A stretch of 64,000 bases of DNA, from NCBI GenBank assembly GCA_035633255.1, contig DASQFD010000002.1:1-64000 (forward strand), read 5' to 3'. This document shows positions 9,562 to 16,696 of this stretch, in pieces; position 1 is the first letter of the stretch, and every line of letters begins with the position of its first letter. The DNA is from DASQFD01 sp035633255. Its GTDB lineage: Bacteria > Actinomycetota > Actinomycetes > Actinomycetales > Dermatophilaceae. The translations under genes and the position numbers were made by a program. The notes below the pieces were generated by a model that was not told the origin of the DNA, ran no database searches, and saw nothing but the letters and a program-made list of their open reading frames with translations.

Positions 9562-10284
9562 TCAGGTGACCACCAGGGCCGTCCCGGCCACGACCAGGGT
9601 GGCGAGGACCTCCCCGGCGCCGACGACGGCCGGGCGCAGGGGCCGGCGCGGCGCCAGGGTCGCTCGCGCGGCGAGCAGCACCCCCACGACGCCGAGCCAC
9701 GGGGAGACGACCGCGCCGGCCACCGCGGCGAGCGCGTGGTAGCCCACCGAGAGCCGCAGGTAGGCCGCCTCGCCGCGCTCGCGGATCATCGTCTTGACGT
9801 AGAGGACCGTCCCGACGAAGTAGACCGCGAGGATGCCGGCGAGCAGCCAGGCCCGAGCCCGGTCGGTGCCGCCCCCCGCGTCGTAGGCCACCACGGTCAT
9901 CAGCGACGAGCCGGCGCTCGTGGCGACCCCGCTCCACAGGCTCCGCTCGTCCCGCCGGGCGCTGGCGACCAGCCCGACCACCAGCGGCACCACGAAGAGC
10001 GGCGCCCAGCGCAGCAGGCCCGGGTCCAGCGCGAGGGTGAGCAGTCCGAGGCCGGCCGCGAGGACGGCATACGCGCGCACCGGGGGCAGGTAGCGGGGTC
10101 GCCTCCGGGACTTCAGCCACAGCCCGGTCGCGAAGAAGGCGAAGTAGCCCGCGAACCAGAACGCGGCGAGTGGCAGGTGCACCCAGCGCGGCGAGCTCGC
10201 CAGGACGCCCACCAGCAGGGGCGTGGCGAGCATCGCCCAAGCCCCGTGCTGGTTGGGGACCCAGCCCCCCGACCGTCGTGCCAC
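9562..10284 (-). CDS. YwiC-like membrane protein
   Basis: A 240-residue polytopic membrane protein with about seven or eight hydrophobic helices. The N-terminal WVPNQHGAWAMLATPLLVG is the signature of the YwiC-like family, whose role is not established. The MIRERG segment after the YVKT stretch is also family-like and recalls UbiA folds. It starts with GTG 6 bases after a TACGGT hexamer. Being next to the men genes it may relate to quinone or prenyl metabolism, but that is only proximity. Confidence 0.8.
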   Translation of the reverse strand: MARRSGGWVPNQHGAWAMLATPLLVGVLASSPRWVHLPLAAFWFAGYFAFFATGLWLKSRRRPRYLPPVRAYAVLAAGLGLLTLALDPGLLRWAPLFVVPLVVGLVASARRDERSLWSGVATSAGSSLMTVVAYDAGGGTDRARAWLLAGILAVYFVGTVLYVKTMIRERGEAAYLRLSVGYHALAAVAGAVVSPWLGVVGVLLAARATLAPRRPLRPAVVGAGEVLATLVVAGTALVVT

Positions 10285-10290
10285 CCGACC

Positions 10291-10296
10291 ACCGTA
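10291..10296 (-). promoter_or_regulatory. Leaderless -10 (TACGGT) embedded in CGGCATAC
   Basis: On the minus strand CGGCATACGGT ends 6 bases before the GTG at 10284, so the repeated genomic octamer also provides the -10 hexamer TACGGT here. Confidence 0.5.
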
Positions 10297-10366
10297 TGCC
10301 GGTGCCGGCCGCGTCCCGAATCCGGCGGGCTGGCCTTCTCGCCGGCCGCGCGGTGCCGCACGGTGC

Positions 10367-10403
10367 CACGCCGCTCAGGCGGTGTCACGCCGCTCAGGCG
10401 GTG
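10367..10403. repeat. Tandem 18-bp repeat over the stop codon of the DinB-like gene
   Basis: CACGCCGCTCAGGCGGTG occurs at 10367-10384 and again at 10386-10403. Each copy carries a small inverted repeat (CCGC/GCGG) and, on the minus strand, a TGA. The second copy includes the real stop codon, so the gene's last codons and stop have been duplicated. Confidence 0.75.
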
Positions 10404-11044
10404 AGGGCCCGGGCGCGGGGCGCGCCGGAGCCGGTGAGGTCGTCGTAGGCGGTCCGGCGCCCGGTCGAGAGGAGCAGCAGCGAGGTGACCGGCCCGCGGA
10501 CCTCCTCGCCGGAGCCCCGCGCGAAGTCGGCGTCGGTCGCCACGAGGCGCAACCCGCGCAGGTGGCGAGCGGCGAAGAACGGGAAGCCGAGGGTGCGCCG
10601 CCACGCCCAGTCCGCCGCCACCGAGGCGGCCAGCGGATGCTCGGGCACCGACATGGCCAGCGGGCGGGCGATGTCCTGGCTGTGGACCAGGGCGTCGAGC
10701 AGCGGGTCGCGCCAGAAGGTCGTCGGCGCCAGCCGCCGCGAGCCGACGATCGACCGGAGGTCCGCGGTGATCTCGGCCGTGGTGCGGCTGCGGGCCCGCT
10801 CCAGGGCCGCCTCGCGGATCATCGTGTCGAACCGGAAGCCCGCCCGGAACGCGGCGGTGAGCGTCTCCCGGTGCGTCATCAGGGCCGCCATGGACAGGTG
10901 GGCGCCGACGTCCCGGACCGTCCACCCCCGACAGAGCGACGGCGTCGTGAGCTGCTCGGCGGTCAGGCCGTCGAGCAGGTCCGCCACGGCGACCCGGCAG
11001 GCGTCCACGACTCGCCAGCTCTCGACCCGGTCGATGGTGTCCAT
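10394..11044 (-). CDS. Maleylpyruvate isomerase/DinB-like (TIGR03083-type) protein
   Basis: A 216-residue protein of the mycothiol-dependent maleylpyruvate isomerase and DinB-like four-helix family. Visible features are LTAEQLTTPSLCRGWTVRDVGAHL, with the conserved W and H near residues 41-48, and the DALVHSQDIARPL segment carrying another metal-ligand histidine. Such proteins often act as metal-dependent thiol transferases. A GGGGAGG ribosome site 6 bases before the ATG at 11044 fixes the start. It is divergent from a MarR gene and probably controlled by it. Substrate unknown. Confidence 0.8.
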   Translation of the reverse strand: MDTIDRVESWRVVDACRVAVADLLDGLTAEQLTTPSLCRGWTVRDVGAHLSMAALMTHRETLTAAFRAGFRFDTMIREAALERARSRTTAEITADLRSIVGSRRLAPTTFWRDPLLDALVHSQDIARPLAMSVPEHPLAASVAADWAWRRTLGFPFFAARHLRGLRLVATDADFARGSGEEVRGPVTSLLLLSTGRRTAYDDLTGSGAPRARALTA

Positions 11045-11085
11045 GGGCGGCCTCCCCTGCCCTCGGTGGTTCACGCGGTGTGGTC

Positions 11086-11117
11086 GTTCAAGTCTCGAAC
11101 CAAACCAGTACGATAAT
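11086..11117 (+). promoter_or_regulatory. MarR operator palindrome and leaderless promoter
   Basis: A 15-bp palindrome with one mismatched pair (GTTCAAGTCTCGAAC, 11086-11100) lies between divergent genes. A rightward -10 GATAAT (11112-11117) ends 8 bases before the MarR ATG, giving a leaderless message. The palindrome covers the -35 zone, so autorepression by the MarR protein is the natural reading. Confidence 0.6.
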
Positions 11118-11125
11118 CTGACGAC

Positions 11126-11596
11126 ATGCCGGGACGCAAGGGGCCGCAGGCCGAGGTGGCGCGGGAGCCCAACGTCGGCGTCCTGATGTTCGTGGCCCAC
11201 CGCGCGATGGAGCAGCGCGTCGTCGCGGCCCTGCAGGCGTCCGGCTTCGAGGACATCACGTCGGCGCAGGGGCGGATCTTCGCCAGGATCGGCGAGAACG
11301 GGACCCGGCTCACCGACCTCGCGGAGATGGCCCAGGTCACCAAGCAGACCGCGTCGTTCCTGGTCGACCGCCTCGAGCACGGTGGCTACGTCGAGCGGGT
11401 CCCCGACGGCAGCGACGCGCGCGCGAAGCTCGTCCGCATCGCACCCCGGGGACGCGCGGCCCAGGCGCGCGCAGCGCAGGTGGAGGAGGAGATCGAGGCG
11501 GAGTGGGAGGCCCACCTCGGCGCTGCGGACCTGGAGCGGCTGCGCTCGATCCTGGCGCGGCTGCGCGAGGCCACCGACCCCTACCGCGACCGGTAG
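11126..11596 (+). CDS. MarR-family transcriptional regulator
   Basis: A 156-residue winged-helix regulator: N-terminal helix NVGVLMFVAHRAMEQRVV, DNA-binding region TRLTDLAEMAQVTKQTASFL near 66-85, wing YVERVPDGSDARAKLVRI, and a long charged C-terminal dimerisation helix. It is divergent from the DinB-like gene, with a 15-bp palindrome between, so it probably represses that gene and itself. It differs from the MarR at 130 in sequence and presumed operator. Its effector is unknown. Confidence 0.88.
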   Translation: MPGRKGPQAEVAREPNVGVLMFVAHRAMEQRVVAALQASGFEDITSAQGRIFARIGENGTRLTDLAEMAQVTKQTASFLVDRLEHGGYVERVPDGSDARAKLVRIAPRGRAAQARAAQVEEEIEAEWEAHLGAADLERLRSILARLREATDPYRDR

Positions 11597-11609
11597 CCCC
11601 CGCGCCGGC

Positions 11610-12563
11610 TCAGAAGTGCCAGGGGAAGGGCGACCAGTCGGGCTCGCGCTTCTCGAGGAACTGGTCGCGCCCCTCGACGGCCTCGTCGGTCATGTAGGCC
11701 AGCCGGGTCGCCTCGCCCGCGAAGACCTGCTGGCCCATCAGGCCGTCGTCGACGAGGTTGAAGGCGAACTTGAGCATCCGCTGCGCCTGGGGTGACTTGC
11801 CCATGACCTCCCGGGCCACCCCCAATGCGGTCACCTCGAGGTCCGCGTGCTCGGCGACGAGGTTGACCGCGCCCATGGCGTGCATGTCGTCGGCGGAGTA
11901 GGTGCGGCCGAGGAAGAAGATCTCCCGGGCCCGCTTCTGGCCCACCATGCGCGCGAGGTACGCCGACCCGTAGCCGCCGTCGAAGGACCCGACGTCCGCG
12001 TCGGTCTGCTTGAAGCGGGCATGCTCCCGGCTCGCGACCGTCAGGTCACACACCACGTGCAGGCTGTGGCCGCCACCGGCCGCCCAGCCGCCGACGACCG
12101 CGACGACCACCTTGGGCATGGTGCGGATGAGCCGCTGCACCTCGAGGATGTGCAGCCGCCCGCCCTCGGCCTGCACCCGGCGCTGGTCGACGCCGGCGGC
12201 GGAGGCGTCGGCGTCCGGGGCGGTCGCGTACTGGTAGCCGGACCGGCCCCGGATCCGCTGGTCGCCACCGGTGCAGAACGCCCACTTGCCCGCGCTGCCG
12301 GTGCCCTGCGGGCCGGGGCCGTTGCCGGTGAGCAGGACGCACCCCACGTCGGCCGTCCGCCGGGCGTGGTCCAGGACGCCGTACAGCTCGTCGACGGTGT
12401 GCGGCCGGAACGCGTTGAGGACCTCGGGCCGGTCGAAGGCCACCCGCACGCACCCGAGGTCCACCGCCCGGTGGTACGTCACGTCGGTGAGGTCCTCGAA
12501 CCCCGGCACCGGGCGCCATGCCGACGCGTCGAAGGTGCCGCTGACGTCGGGGAGGGCGCTCAC
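11610..12563 (-). CDS. menB: 1,4-dihydroxy-2-naphthoyl-CoA synthase
   Basis: Crotonase-fold enzyme closing the second ring of menaquinone (o-succinylbenzoyl-CoA to 1,4-dihydroxy-2-naphthoyl-CoA). The 317-residue protein has FEDLTDVTYHRA near the N-terminus, RPEVLNAFRPHTVDEL, the oxyanion-hole segments CTGGDQRIRG and VVGGWAAGGGHSLH, and the conserved DVGSFDGGYGSAYLARMVG active-site loop. The C-terminal EKREPDWSPFPWHF is typical of MenB. The GTG start at 12563 lies 7 bases downstream of a TAGCAT hexamer. Confidence 0.95.
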   Translation of the reverse strand: MSALPDVSGTFDASAWRPVPGFEDLTDVTYHRAVDLGCVRVAFDRPEVLNAFRPHTVDELYGVLDHARRTADVGCVLLTGNGPGPQGTGSAGKWAFCTGGDQRIRGRSGYQYATAPDADASAAGVDQRRVQAEGGRLHILEVQRLIRTMPKVVVAVVGGWAAGGGHSLHVVCDLTVASREHARFKQTDADVGSFDGGYGSAYLARMVGQKRAREIFFLGRTYSADDMHAMGAVNLVAEHADLEVTALGVAREVMGKSPQAQRMLKFAFNLVDDGLMGQQVFAGEATRLAYMTDEAVEGRDQFLEKREPDWSPFPWHF

Positions 12564-12570
12564 GGCCGCG

Positions 12571-12576
12571 ATGCTA
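12571..12576 (-). promoter_or_regulatory. Leaderless -10 (TAGCAT) for menB
   Basis: TAGCAT lies 7 bases before the menB GTG. Its first three bases are also the TAG stop codon of the upstream PIN-domain gene, so terminator codon and promoter element share sequence. Confidence 0.5.
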
Positions 12577-13050
12577 GCCCCGGTCACCCACGGGGTAGGC
12601 CGCGCGCTCCCCGCCGCCCCACGAGCCGAGCAGCTGCACCTCAAGACCAGGGAAGCGGCGGAAGCCCGCGTCGAACGTCATCAGCCGCGCCTGGTGGACC
12701 ATGGCCACCGACGCCAACCAGGCGTCCGGGACGTCGTTGCCCCGCAGGTCCATCGACGTCGACAGGTGCCGGAAGTGCGACCAGCACATGTCGTCCGCGC
12801 GCATCCGGACCGCTGCCGGGGCCGAGCGCACCCGGTCACAGAACTCGAGGACCTGAGGAGCCGACAGCGGCGTGGACCAGATCCTCGGGTGGGTGCCGAT
12901 CCGCACCACGGCGGCGAGCGTCTCATCGAGCACGCCCACGGCCTCCTCCCCCACGAACGCCTCGGTCAGCACGGTGAGCGCTTCGTGGTGGTGCTCGACC
13001 TCCCGCCGCATCGCGTACACGAGCAGGTTGACGTCGACGAGGGCGGTCAC
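12574..13050 (-). CDS. vapC: PIN-domain ribonuclease toxin (VapC family)
   Basis: A 158-residue PIN-domain protein: the first catalytic aspartate is in MTALVDVNLLVYA (D6), a conserved glutamate follows in the LDETLAAVVRIG region, and later acidic residues lie in GNDVPDAWLASVAM and LMTFDAGFRRFPGL. VapC toxins cleave RNA in a magnesium-dependent way. Its ATG overlaps the upstream antitoxin stop by 4 bp, the standard VapBC arrangement. Its stop codon forms part of the menB promoter. Confidence 0.88.
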   Translation of the reverse strand: MTALVDVNLLVYAMRREVEHHHEALTVLTEAFVGEEAVGVLDETLAAVVRIGTHPRIWSTPLSAPQVLEFCDRVRSAPAAVRMRADDMCWSHFRHLSTSMDLRGNDVPDAWLASVAMVHQARLMTFDAGFRRFPGLEVQLLGSWGGGERAAYPVGDRG

Positions 13051-13301
13051 GGGACCGCCTCGTCCCCGAGGGCTCGGGCGACCGCGTCCTTGTCGGCGAG
13101 GTCGACCAGCAGCTGTCCCGCGGGGTCGCCGAAGGTGGGCAGTGAGAAGTCCGCCCGTGCGGCGACGGCGGCCTCGCGGCGACGTGCGAGCTGCTCCCGC
13201 AGCGCGTCCTCCACCACACGGCTCAGCGTGCGCCCTGACCGGGCCGCGATGACCTTGGCCTCAGCCAGCACGTGGTCGTCCAGGGTGATCGTGGTCCGCA
13301 T
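13047..13301 (-). CDS. vapB: Ribbon-helix-helix antitoxin (VapB family)
   Basis: An 84-residue antitoxin. The N-terminal MRTTITLDDHVLAEAKVIAA is a ribbon-helix-helix DNA-binding domain, followed by the SGRTLSRVVEDALREQLARRR helix; the C-terminal half should wrap the VapC toxin. It lies immediately upstream of vapC with a 4-bp overlap. GATGC/GCATC half-sites upstream probably serve as the autoregulatory operator. Confidence 0.88.
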   Translation of the reverse strand: MRTTITLDDHVLAEAKVIAARSGRTLSRVVEDALREQLARRREAAVAARADFSLPTFGDPAGQLLVDLADKDAVARALGDEAVP

Positions 13302-13334
13302 GCATCATTCCACCACCCCGGTGCATCGTGATGC
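13300..13334. promoter_or_regulatory. Probable VapBC operator
   Basis: An inverted repeat GCATC-GT-GATGC (13323-13334) lies upstream of vapB, with a further GCATC half-site touching the start codon (about 13302-13306). Repeated short half-sites before a ribbon-helix-helix antitoxin are typical of autoregulation. Confidence 0.55.
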
Positions 13335-13385
13335 AACAGGCGGGGGGCTCCCGTGCCGTGCGGCCGCACGGCGGGTGCCACGGCA

Positions 13386-13391
13386 TACGGT
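13386..13391 (+). promoter_or_regulatory. Leaderless -10 (TACGGT) embedded in CGGCATAC
   Basis: CGGCATACGGT places TACGGT 7 bases before the ATG of the VOC protein at 13399. Confidence 0.5.
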
Positions 13392-13398
13392 GGGGTGC

Positions 13399-13800
13399 AT
13401 GGCGCTGCGCTGGTACTCCGTCGTCGTCGACTGCCACGACATCGCCGCCCAGACGCGGTGGTGGGCCGAGACGCTCGCCTACACGGTCATCTACGAGGAC
13501 GAGCACGAGGTGGCGGTCATCCCGACGTGGATGCCCACCGACGCCCTGTCCGCGGGGCACTTCGGCCAGCAGCCGCCGGGCCTGGTGTTCGTGCCGGTCG
13601 AGGAGGGCAAGGCGGTCAAGAACCGGCTGCACATCGACCTGGCGCCGCACACCTCGCAGGACCGCGACGCCGAGGTCGCCCGCCTGCTCGAGCGCGGCGC
13701 CACCCGGGTCGAGGTCGGGCAGGGCCAGGACGTCACGTGGACGGTGCTGGCCGACCCGGAGGGCAACGAGTTCTGCGTGCTCTCCGCGCGCGACCGCTGA
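13399..13800 (+). CDS. VOC-superfamily (glyoxalase-like) protein
   Basis: A 133-residue single-domain protein of the vicinal oxygen chelate fold. Family marks are the N-terminal VVVDCHDIAAQTRWWAETL, NRLHIDLAPHT with a possible metal-ligand histidine, and the C-terminal DPEGNEFCVLSA. These proteins bind divalent metals or small hydrophobic compounds; substrate cannot be assigned. It lies 11 bases upstream of menC and may be cotranscribed with it. Confidence 0.82.
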   Translation: MALRWYSVVVDCHDIAAQTRWWAETLAYTVIYEDEHEVAVIPTWMPTDALSAGHFGQQPPGLVFVPVEEGKAVKNRLHIDLAPHTSQDRDAEVARLLERGATRVEVGQGQDVTWTVLADPEGNEFCVLSARDR

Positions 13801-13811
13801 GCAGGGCCGGT

Positions 13812-14810
13812 ATGCCGGTCCCGCCCCTCCGCGACGTCCTCACCGGCCTCCGGGTGGTCACCCTCCCGTTGCGCGACCGCTTCCGCGGGGTCACGGAGCG
13901 GGAGGTGGCGCTGGTCTGCGGGCCGGTGGGGTGGGGGGAGTTCGCACCGTTCCTCGAGTACGGGCCCGACGAGGCGGCCCGCTGGCTCGCCGCGGCCGTC
14001 GAGGCGGCGTGGGAGGGGTGGCCGGAGCCGGTGCGCACCGAGGTCGCCGTCAACGCCACGGTGCCGCCGGTGGCCGCGGACCGGGTCCGGGAGGTGCTCG
14101 CCCGCTTCGAGGGCTGCTCGACCGCCAAGGTCAAGGTGGCCGAGAGCGGGCAGGGCCTCGCCGACGACGTCGCGCGGGTCGCCGCCGTCCGGGACGTCAT
14201 GGGTCCCGCGGCCCGCATCCGGGTGGACGCCAACGGCGCCTGGTCCGTGGACGAGGCCGCCGACGCCCTGGCGCGGCTGGTGCCCTGGGGCCTGGAGTAC
14301 GCCGAGCAGCCGTGTGCCACGGTCCCGGAGCTGCGGGCGCTGCGCCTGACGCTGGCCCGACGGGGCGTGGACGTGCCGGTGGCCGCGGACGAGTCGGTGC
14401 GGCGGGCGGAGGACCCGGTGCGGGTGGCGCGGGAGGGGGCCGCCGACCTCGTCGTCGTCAAGGTGGCCCCGCTCGGCGGGGTGCGCTCCGCGCTCGAGGT
14501 GGTGGCGGCGTGCGGGCTGCCGGCCGTGGTCTCCTCCGCCCTCGACAGCAGCGTCGGCATCGCCGCCGGGGTGGCGCTCGCCGCGGCCCTGCCGACGCTC
14601 GACCACGCCTGCGGCCTCGGCACCGTGGCGCTCCTCGCCGGCGACGTCGCCGCCGAGCCGCTCGTGCCCCGTGCCGGCGTGCTGCGCCCGGGTCGCGCCG
14701 TGCCCGACCCCGTCCTGATGGACCGCTGGGCCGCGCCGCCGGAGCGGGCCGCCTGGTGGGCCGACCGGGTCGGTGCGGCCCACGCCGCCCTGCTCGCCGG
14801 GCGTTCCTGA
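13812..14810 (+). CDS. menC: o-Succinylbenzoate synthase
   Basis: Enolase-superfamily enzyme dehydrating SHCHC to o-succinylbenzoate in menaquinone synthesis. The 332-residue protein shows the catalytic lysine in TAKVKVAE, magnesium ligands in RVDANGAWS, EYAEQPC and AADESV, and the second lysine in VVVKVAPLGG. The ATG start lies inside a copy of the repeated octamer (GTATGCCG). It follows the VOC gene closely and faces mycothione reductase. Confidence 0.93.
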   Translation: MPVPPLRDVLTGLRVVTLPLRDRFRGVTEREVALVCGPVGWGEFAPFLEYGPDEAARWLAAAVEAAWEGWPEPVRTEVAVNATVPPVAADRVREVLARFEGCSTAKVKVAESGQGLADDVARVAAVRDVMGPAARIRVDANGAWSVDEAADALARLVPWGLEYAEQPCATVPELRALRLTLARRGVDVPVAADESVRRAEDPVRVAREGAADLVVVKVAPLGGVRSALEVVAACGLPAVVSSALDSSVGIAAGVALAAALPTLDHACGLGTVALLAGDVAAEPLVPRAGVLRPGRAVPDPVLMDRWAAPPERAAWWADRVGAAHAALLAGRS

Positions 14811-14898
14811 GCGCCCGCCACGTCGCCCCAGAGCCGGGGGGTCGCCGTCCGCGAGCACCGGACGGTCCTGCGGGACGCGGGAGGGGGGGTCGACGACC

Positions 14899-16308
14899 TC
14901 ACCGACCGCCACCCGGGAACCGGAGCCCCAGGAGCGCGTTCTCGACCACCTCGCTGAGCGCCGGGTGGATCCAGTACTGCCCCCGCGCCACCTCGCCGGC
15001 GTCCTGCCCGAAGGCGGCCGCCTGGATCAGCGGCTGGATGAGGGTCGACGCCTCCGGCCCGACGCAGTACGCGGCGAGCACGTGGCGCGTGACCGGGTCG
15101 GCGCAGACGGTGAGGAAGCCGGTGGTGTCCTCGAGCGCCCAGCCGTACGCCACGTCACCGTAGGAGTAGGTGGCGCTGACGTATGCCGTGCCGGCCGCCT
15201 CCAGCTCGGCCCGGGTCGGGCCGAAGGCGGCGACCTGCGGGTGGCCGAACACCGCGTGGGGCACGAACCGGTGGTCGGTCCGCCGCGGCGGGCCGGGGAC
15301 CCGGCCGAGGTCGACCGCGAGGTTGTGCGCGACGACGCGGGCCTCGTGGTTGGCGACGTGCTTGAGCTGGTAGGGGCTGCTGACGTCCCCGAGCGCCCAC
15401 ACCCCGGGGACGGGGGTGCGCTGCTCGGCGTCCACCACGATCCGGCCGGCCGGATCCAGCGCCAGCCCACCGGCAGGCGCGTCGAGCAGGTCGCCGTTGG
15501 GCGTCCGGCCGGCGGCAATCAGGACGACCTCGGCCTCGACGCGGGTCGCCCCGGCCGCCCCGGTCAGGTCGAGGCTCCAGACGCCGCCCTCGCGCGTCGC
15601 CGAGCGCACCGTGGTGGAGAGCCGCAGGTCCACCCGGCCCGCCGCGACCTCGGTGTAGCGCCGCGACACGTGCTCGTCCTCGTGGACGAGCAGCCGGTCG
15701 GAGCGCTGCACCTGGGTGACCTCGACCCCGTAGGCGGCGAAGACGTGGGCCAGCTCGCACCCGACGTAGCCGCCGCCCAGGACCGCCATGCGCGGGGGCA
15801 GCGCGTCGAGGCGCATCACGGTCTCCGAGGTGTGCACCCCGCGCGCCGGGTCGGCGTGCCGCAGGCCGTCGACGGGCAGGCCGTTCGGCCGGGAGCCCGC
15901 GCCCACCACGACCCGGTCGCCGGTCACCTCCTCGCCGGTGCTGAGCGCGAGGCGCCGCGGACCGATGAACCGCGCCGTGCCGGCATACACGGTGACGTGG
16001 CTCTGGCTGCGCCGGTAGGCCTCACCGCTGTCCGCGACGCCGTCGACGCGGCCGAAGACCCGGTCGCGCACCGACGGCCAGTGCACCACCGGACGGGGGG
16101 AGCCGACGCCGAGCCGGGCCGCGTCCTGCGCCTCGACCACCCGGTCGGCGGGCAGCACCAGCATCTTGGTCGGGATGCAGCCGGTGTTCAGGCAGGTGCC
16201 GCCGAACCGGCCGTGCTCGACCACCGCGGTGTCGAGGTCGTCGAACTCCGGGGTCAGGATGCTGTTGCCCGACCCCGTGCCGAGGATGACCAGGTCGTGG
16301 GAGGGCAT
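14899..16308 (-). CDS. mtr: Mycothione reductase
   Basis: NADPH-dependent flavoprotein disulfide reductase that regenerates mycothiol, the main low-molecular-weight thiol of actinobacteria. The 469-residue protein has the FAD motif GTGSGNSILTP, the redox pair GTCLNTGCIPTK (C39, C44), the second dinucleotide motif VLGGGYVGCELAHVF, GVWALGDVSS and the C-terminal interface histidine in WIHPALSEVVENALL. The GSGNS start and overall length match Mtr rather than glutathione or lipoamide reductases. A TACGCT hexamer 7 bases before the ATG suggests a leaderless start. Confidence 0.9.
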   Translation of the reverse strand: MPSHDLVILGTGSGNSILTPEFDDLDTAVVEHGRFGGTCLNTGCIPTKMLVLPADRVVEAQDAARLGVGSPRPVVHWPSVRDRVFGRVDGVADSGEAYRRSQSHVTVYAGTARFIGPRRLALSTGEEVTGDRVVVGAGSRPNGLPVDGLRHADPARGVHTSETVMRLDALPPRMAVLGGGYVGCELAHVFAAYGVEVTQVQRSDRLLVHEDEHVSRRYTEVAAGRVDLRLSTTVRSATREGGVWSLDLTGAAGATRVEAEVVLIAAGRTPNGDLLDAPAGGLALDPAGRIVVDAEQRTPVPGVWALGDVSSPYQLKHVANHEARVVAHNLAVDLGRVPGPPRRTDHRFVPHAVFGHPQVAAFGPTRAELEAAGTAYVSATYSYGDVAYGWALEDTTGFLTVCADPVTRHVLAAYCVGPEASTLIQPLIQAAAFGQDAGEVARGQYWIHPALSEVVENALLGLRFPGGGR

Positions 16309-16315
16309 GGCCGCC

Positions 16316-16321
16316 AGCGTA
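16316..16321 (-). promoter_or_regulatory. Leaderless -10 (TACGCT) for mycothione reductase
   Basis: TACGCT on the minus strand lies 7 bases before the ATG at 16308. Confidence 0.5.
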
Positions 16322-16420
16322 GGACCGGCGCCGTCCACAGCGGCCCGGCGCGCTCCGTGGTGTCCACAGCCATCACCGCCGGCCCCTCGTCGGCGAGCGG
16401 TGGACCGGTTGGCTTGCCCC

Positions 16421-16696
16421 ATGGGCGATCCCGACCACCTCCTGGCGCTGGCGGCGCGGTGGACCGCCGTGGGGCAGCGCACCGTGCGGCGGGCCGAGAC
16501 GGTGGCGGCGCTCGGGGCGGTCGCGTGGGAGTCGGCCGCGGCCGACGCCTTCCGGGCGGAGCTGGTCGCTCGGGTCGCCGGCCTGAGGCGGCTCGCGGAG
16601 GACCAGGACGACGTCGTCCAGCGGCTCCTGGAGCTGGCGGAGGCGGTCGAGGCGGCTCGTCGACGGGCCCGGCACGTCCTGGACCCGCCGTGGTGA
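16421..16696 (+). CDS. WXG100-like small helical protein
   Basis: A 91-residue, almost entirely helical protein. The order helix, VAWESAAADAF turn, helix resembles WXG100/ESAT-6-like proteins, with W-E-S in the place of W-x-G, and the second helix is strongly amphipathic. Such proteins usually dimerise and may be type VII secretion substrates or chaperones. No ESX core gene is in the window. The stop overlaps the next gene's GTG by 4 bp, so it is probably the partner of the lipase-like protein downstream. The family call rests on pattern only. Confidence 0.6.
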   Translation: MGDPDHLLALAARWTAVGQRTVRRAETVAALGAVAWESAAADAFRAELVARVAGLRRLAEDQDDVVQRLLELAEAVEAARRRARHVLDPPW

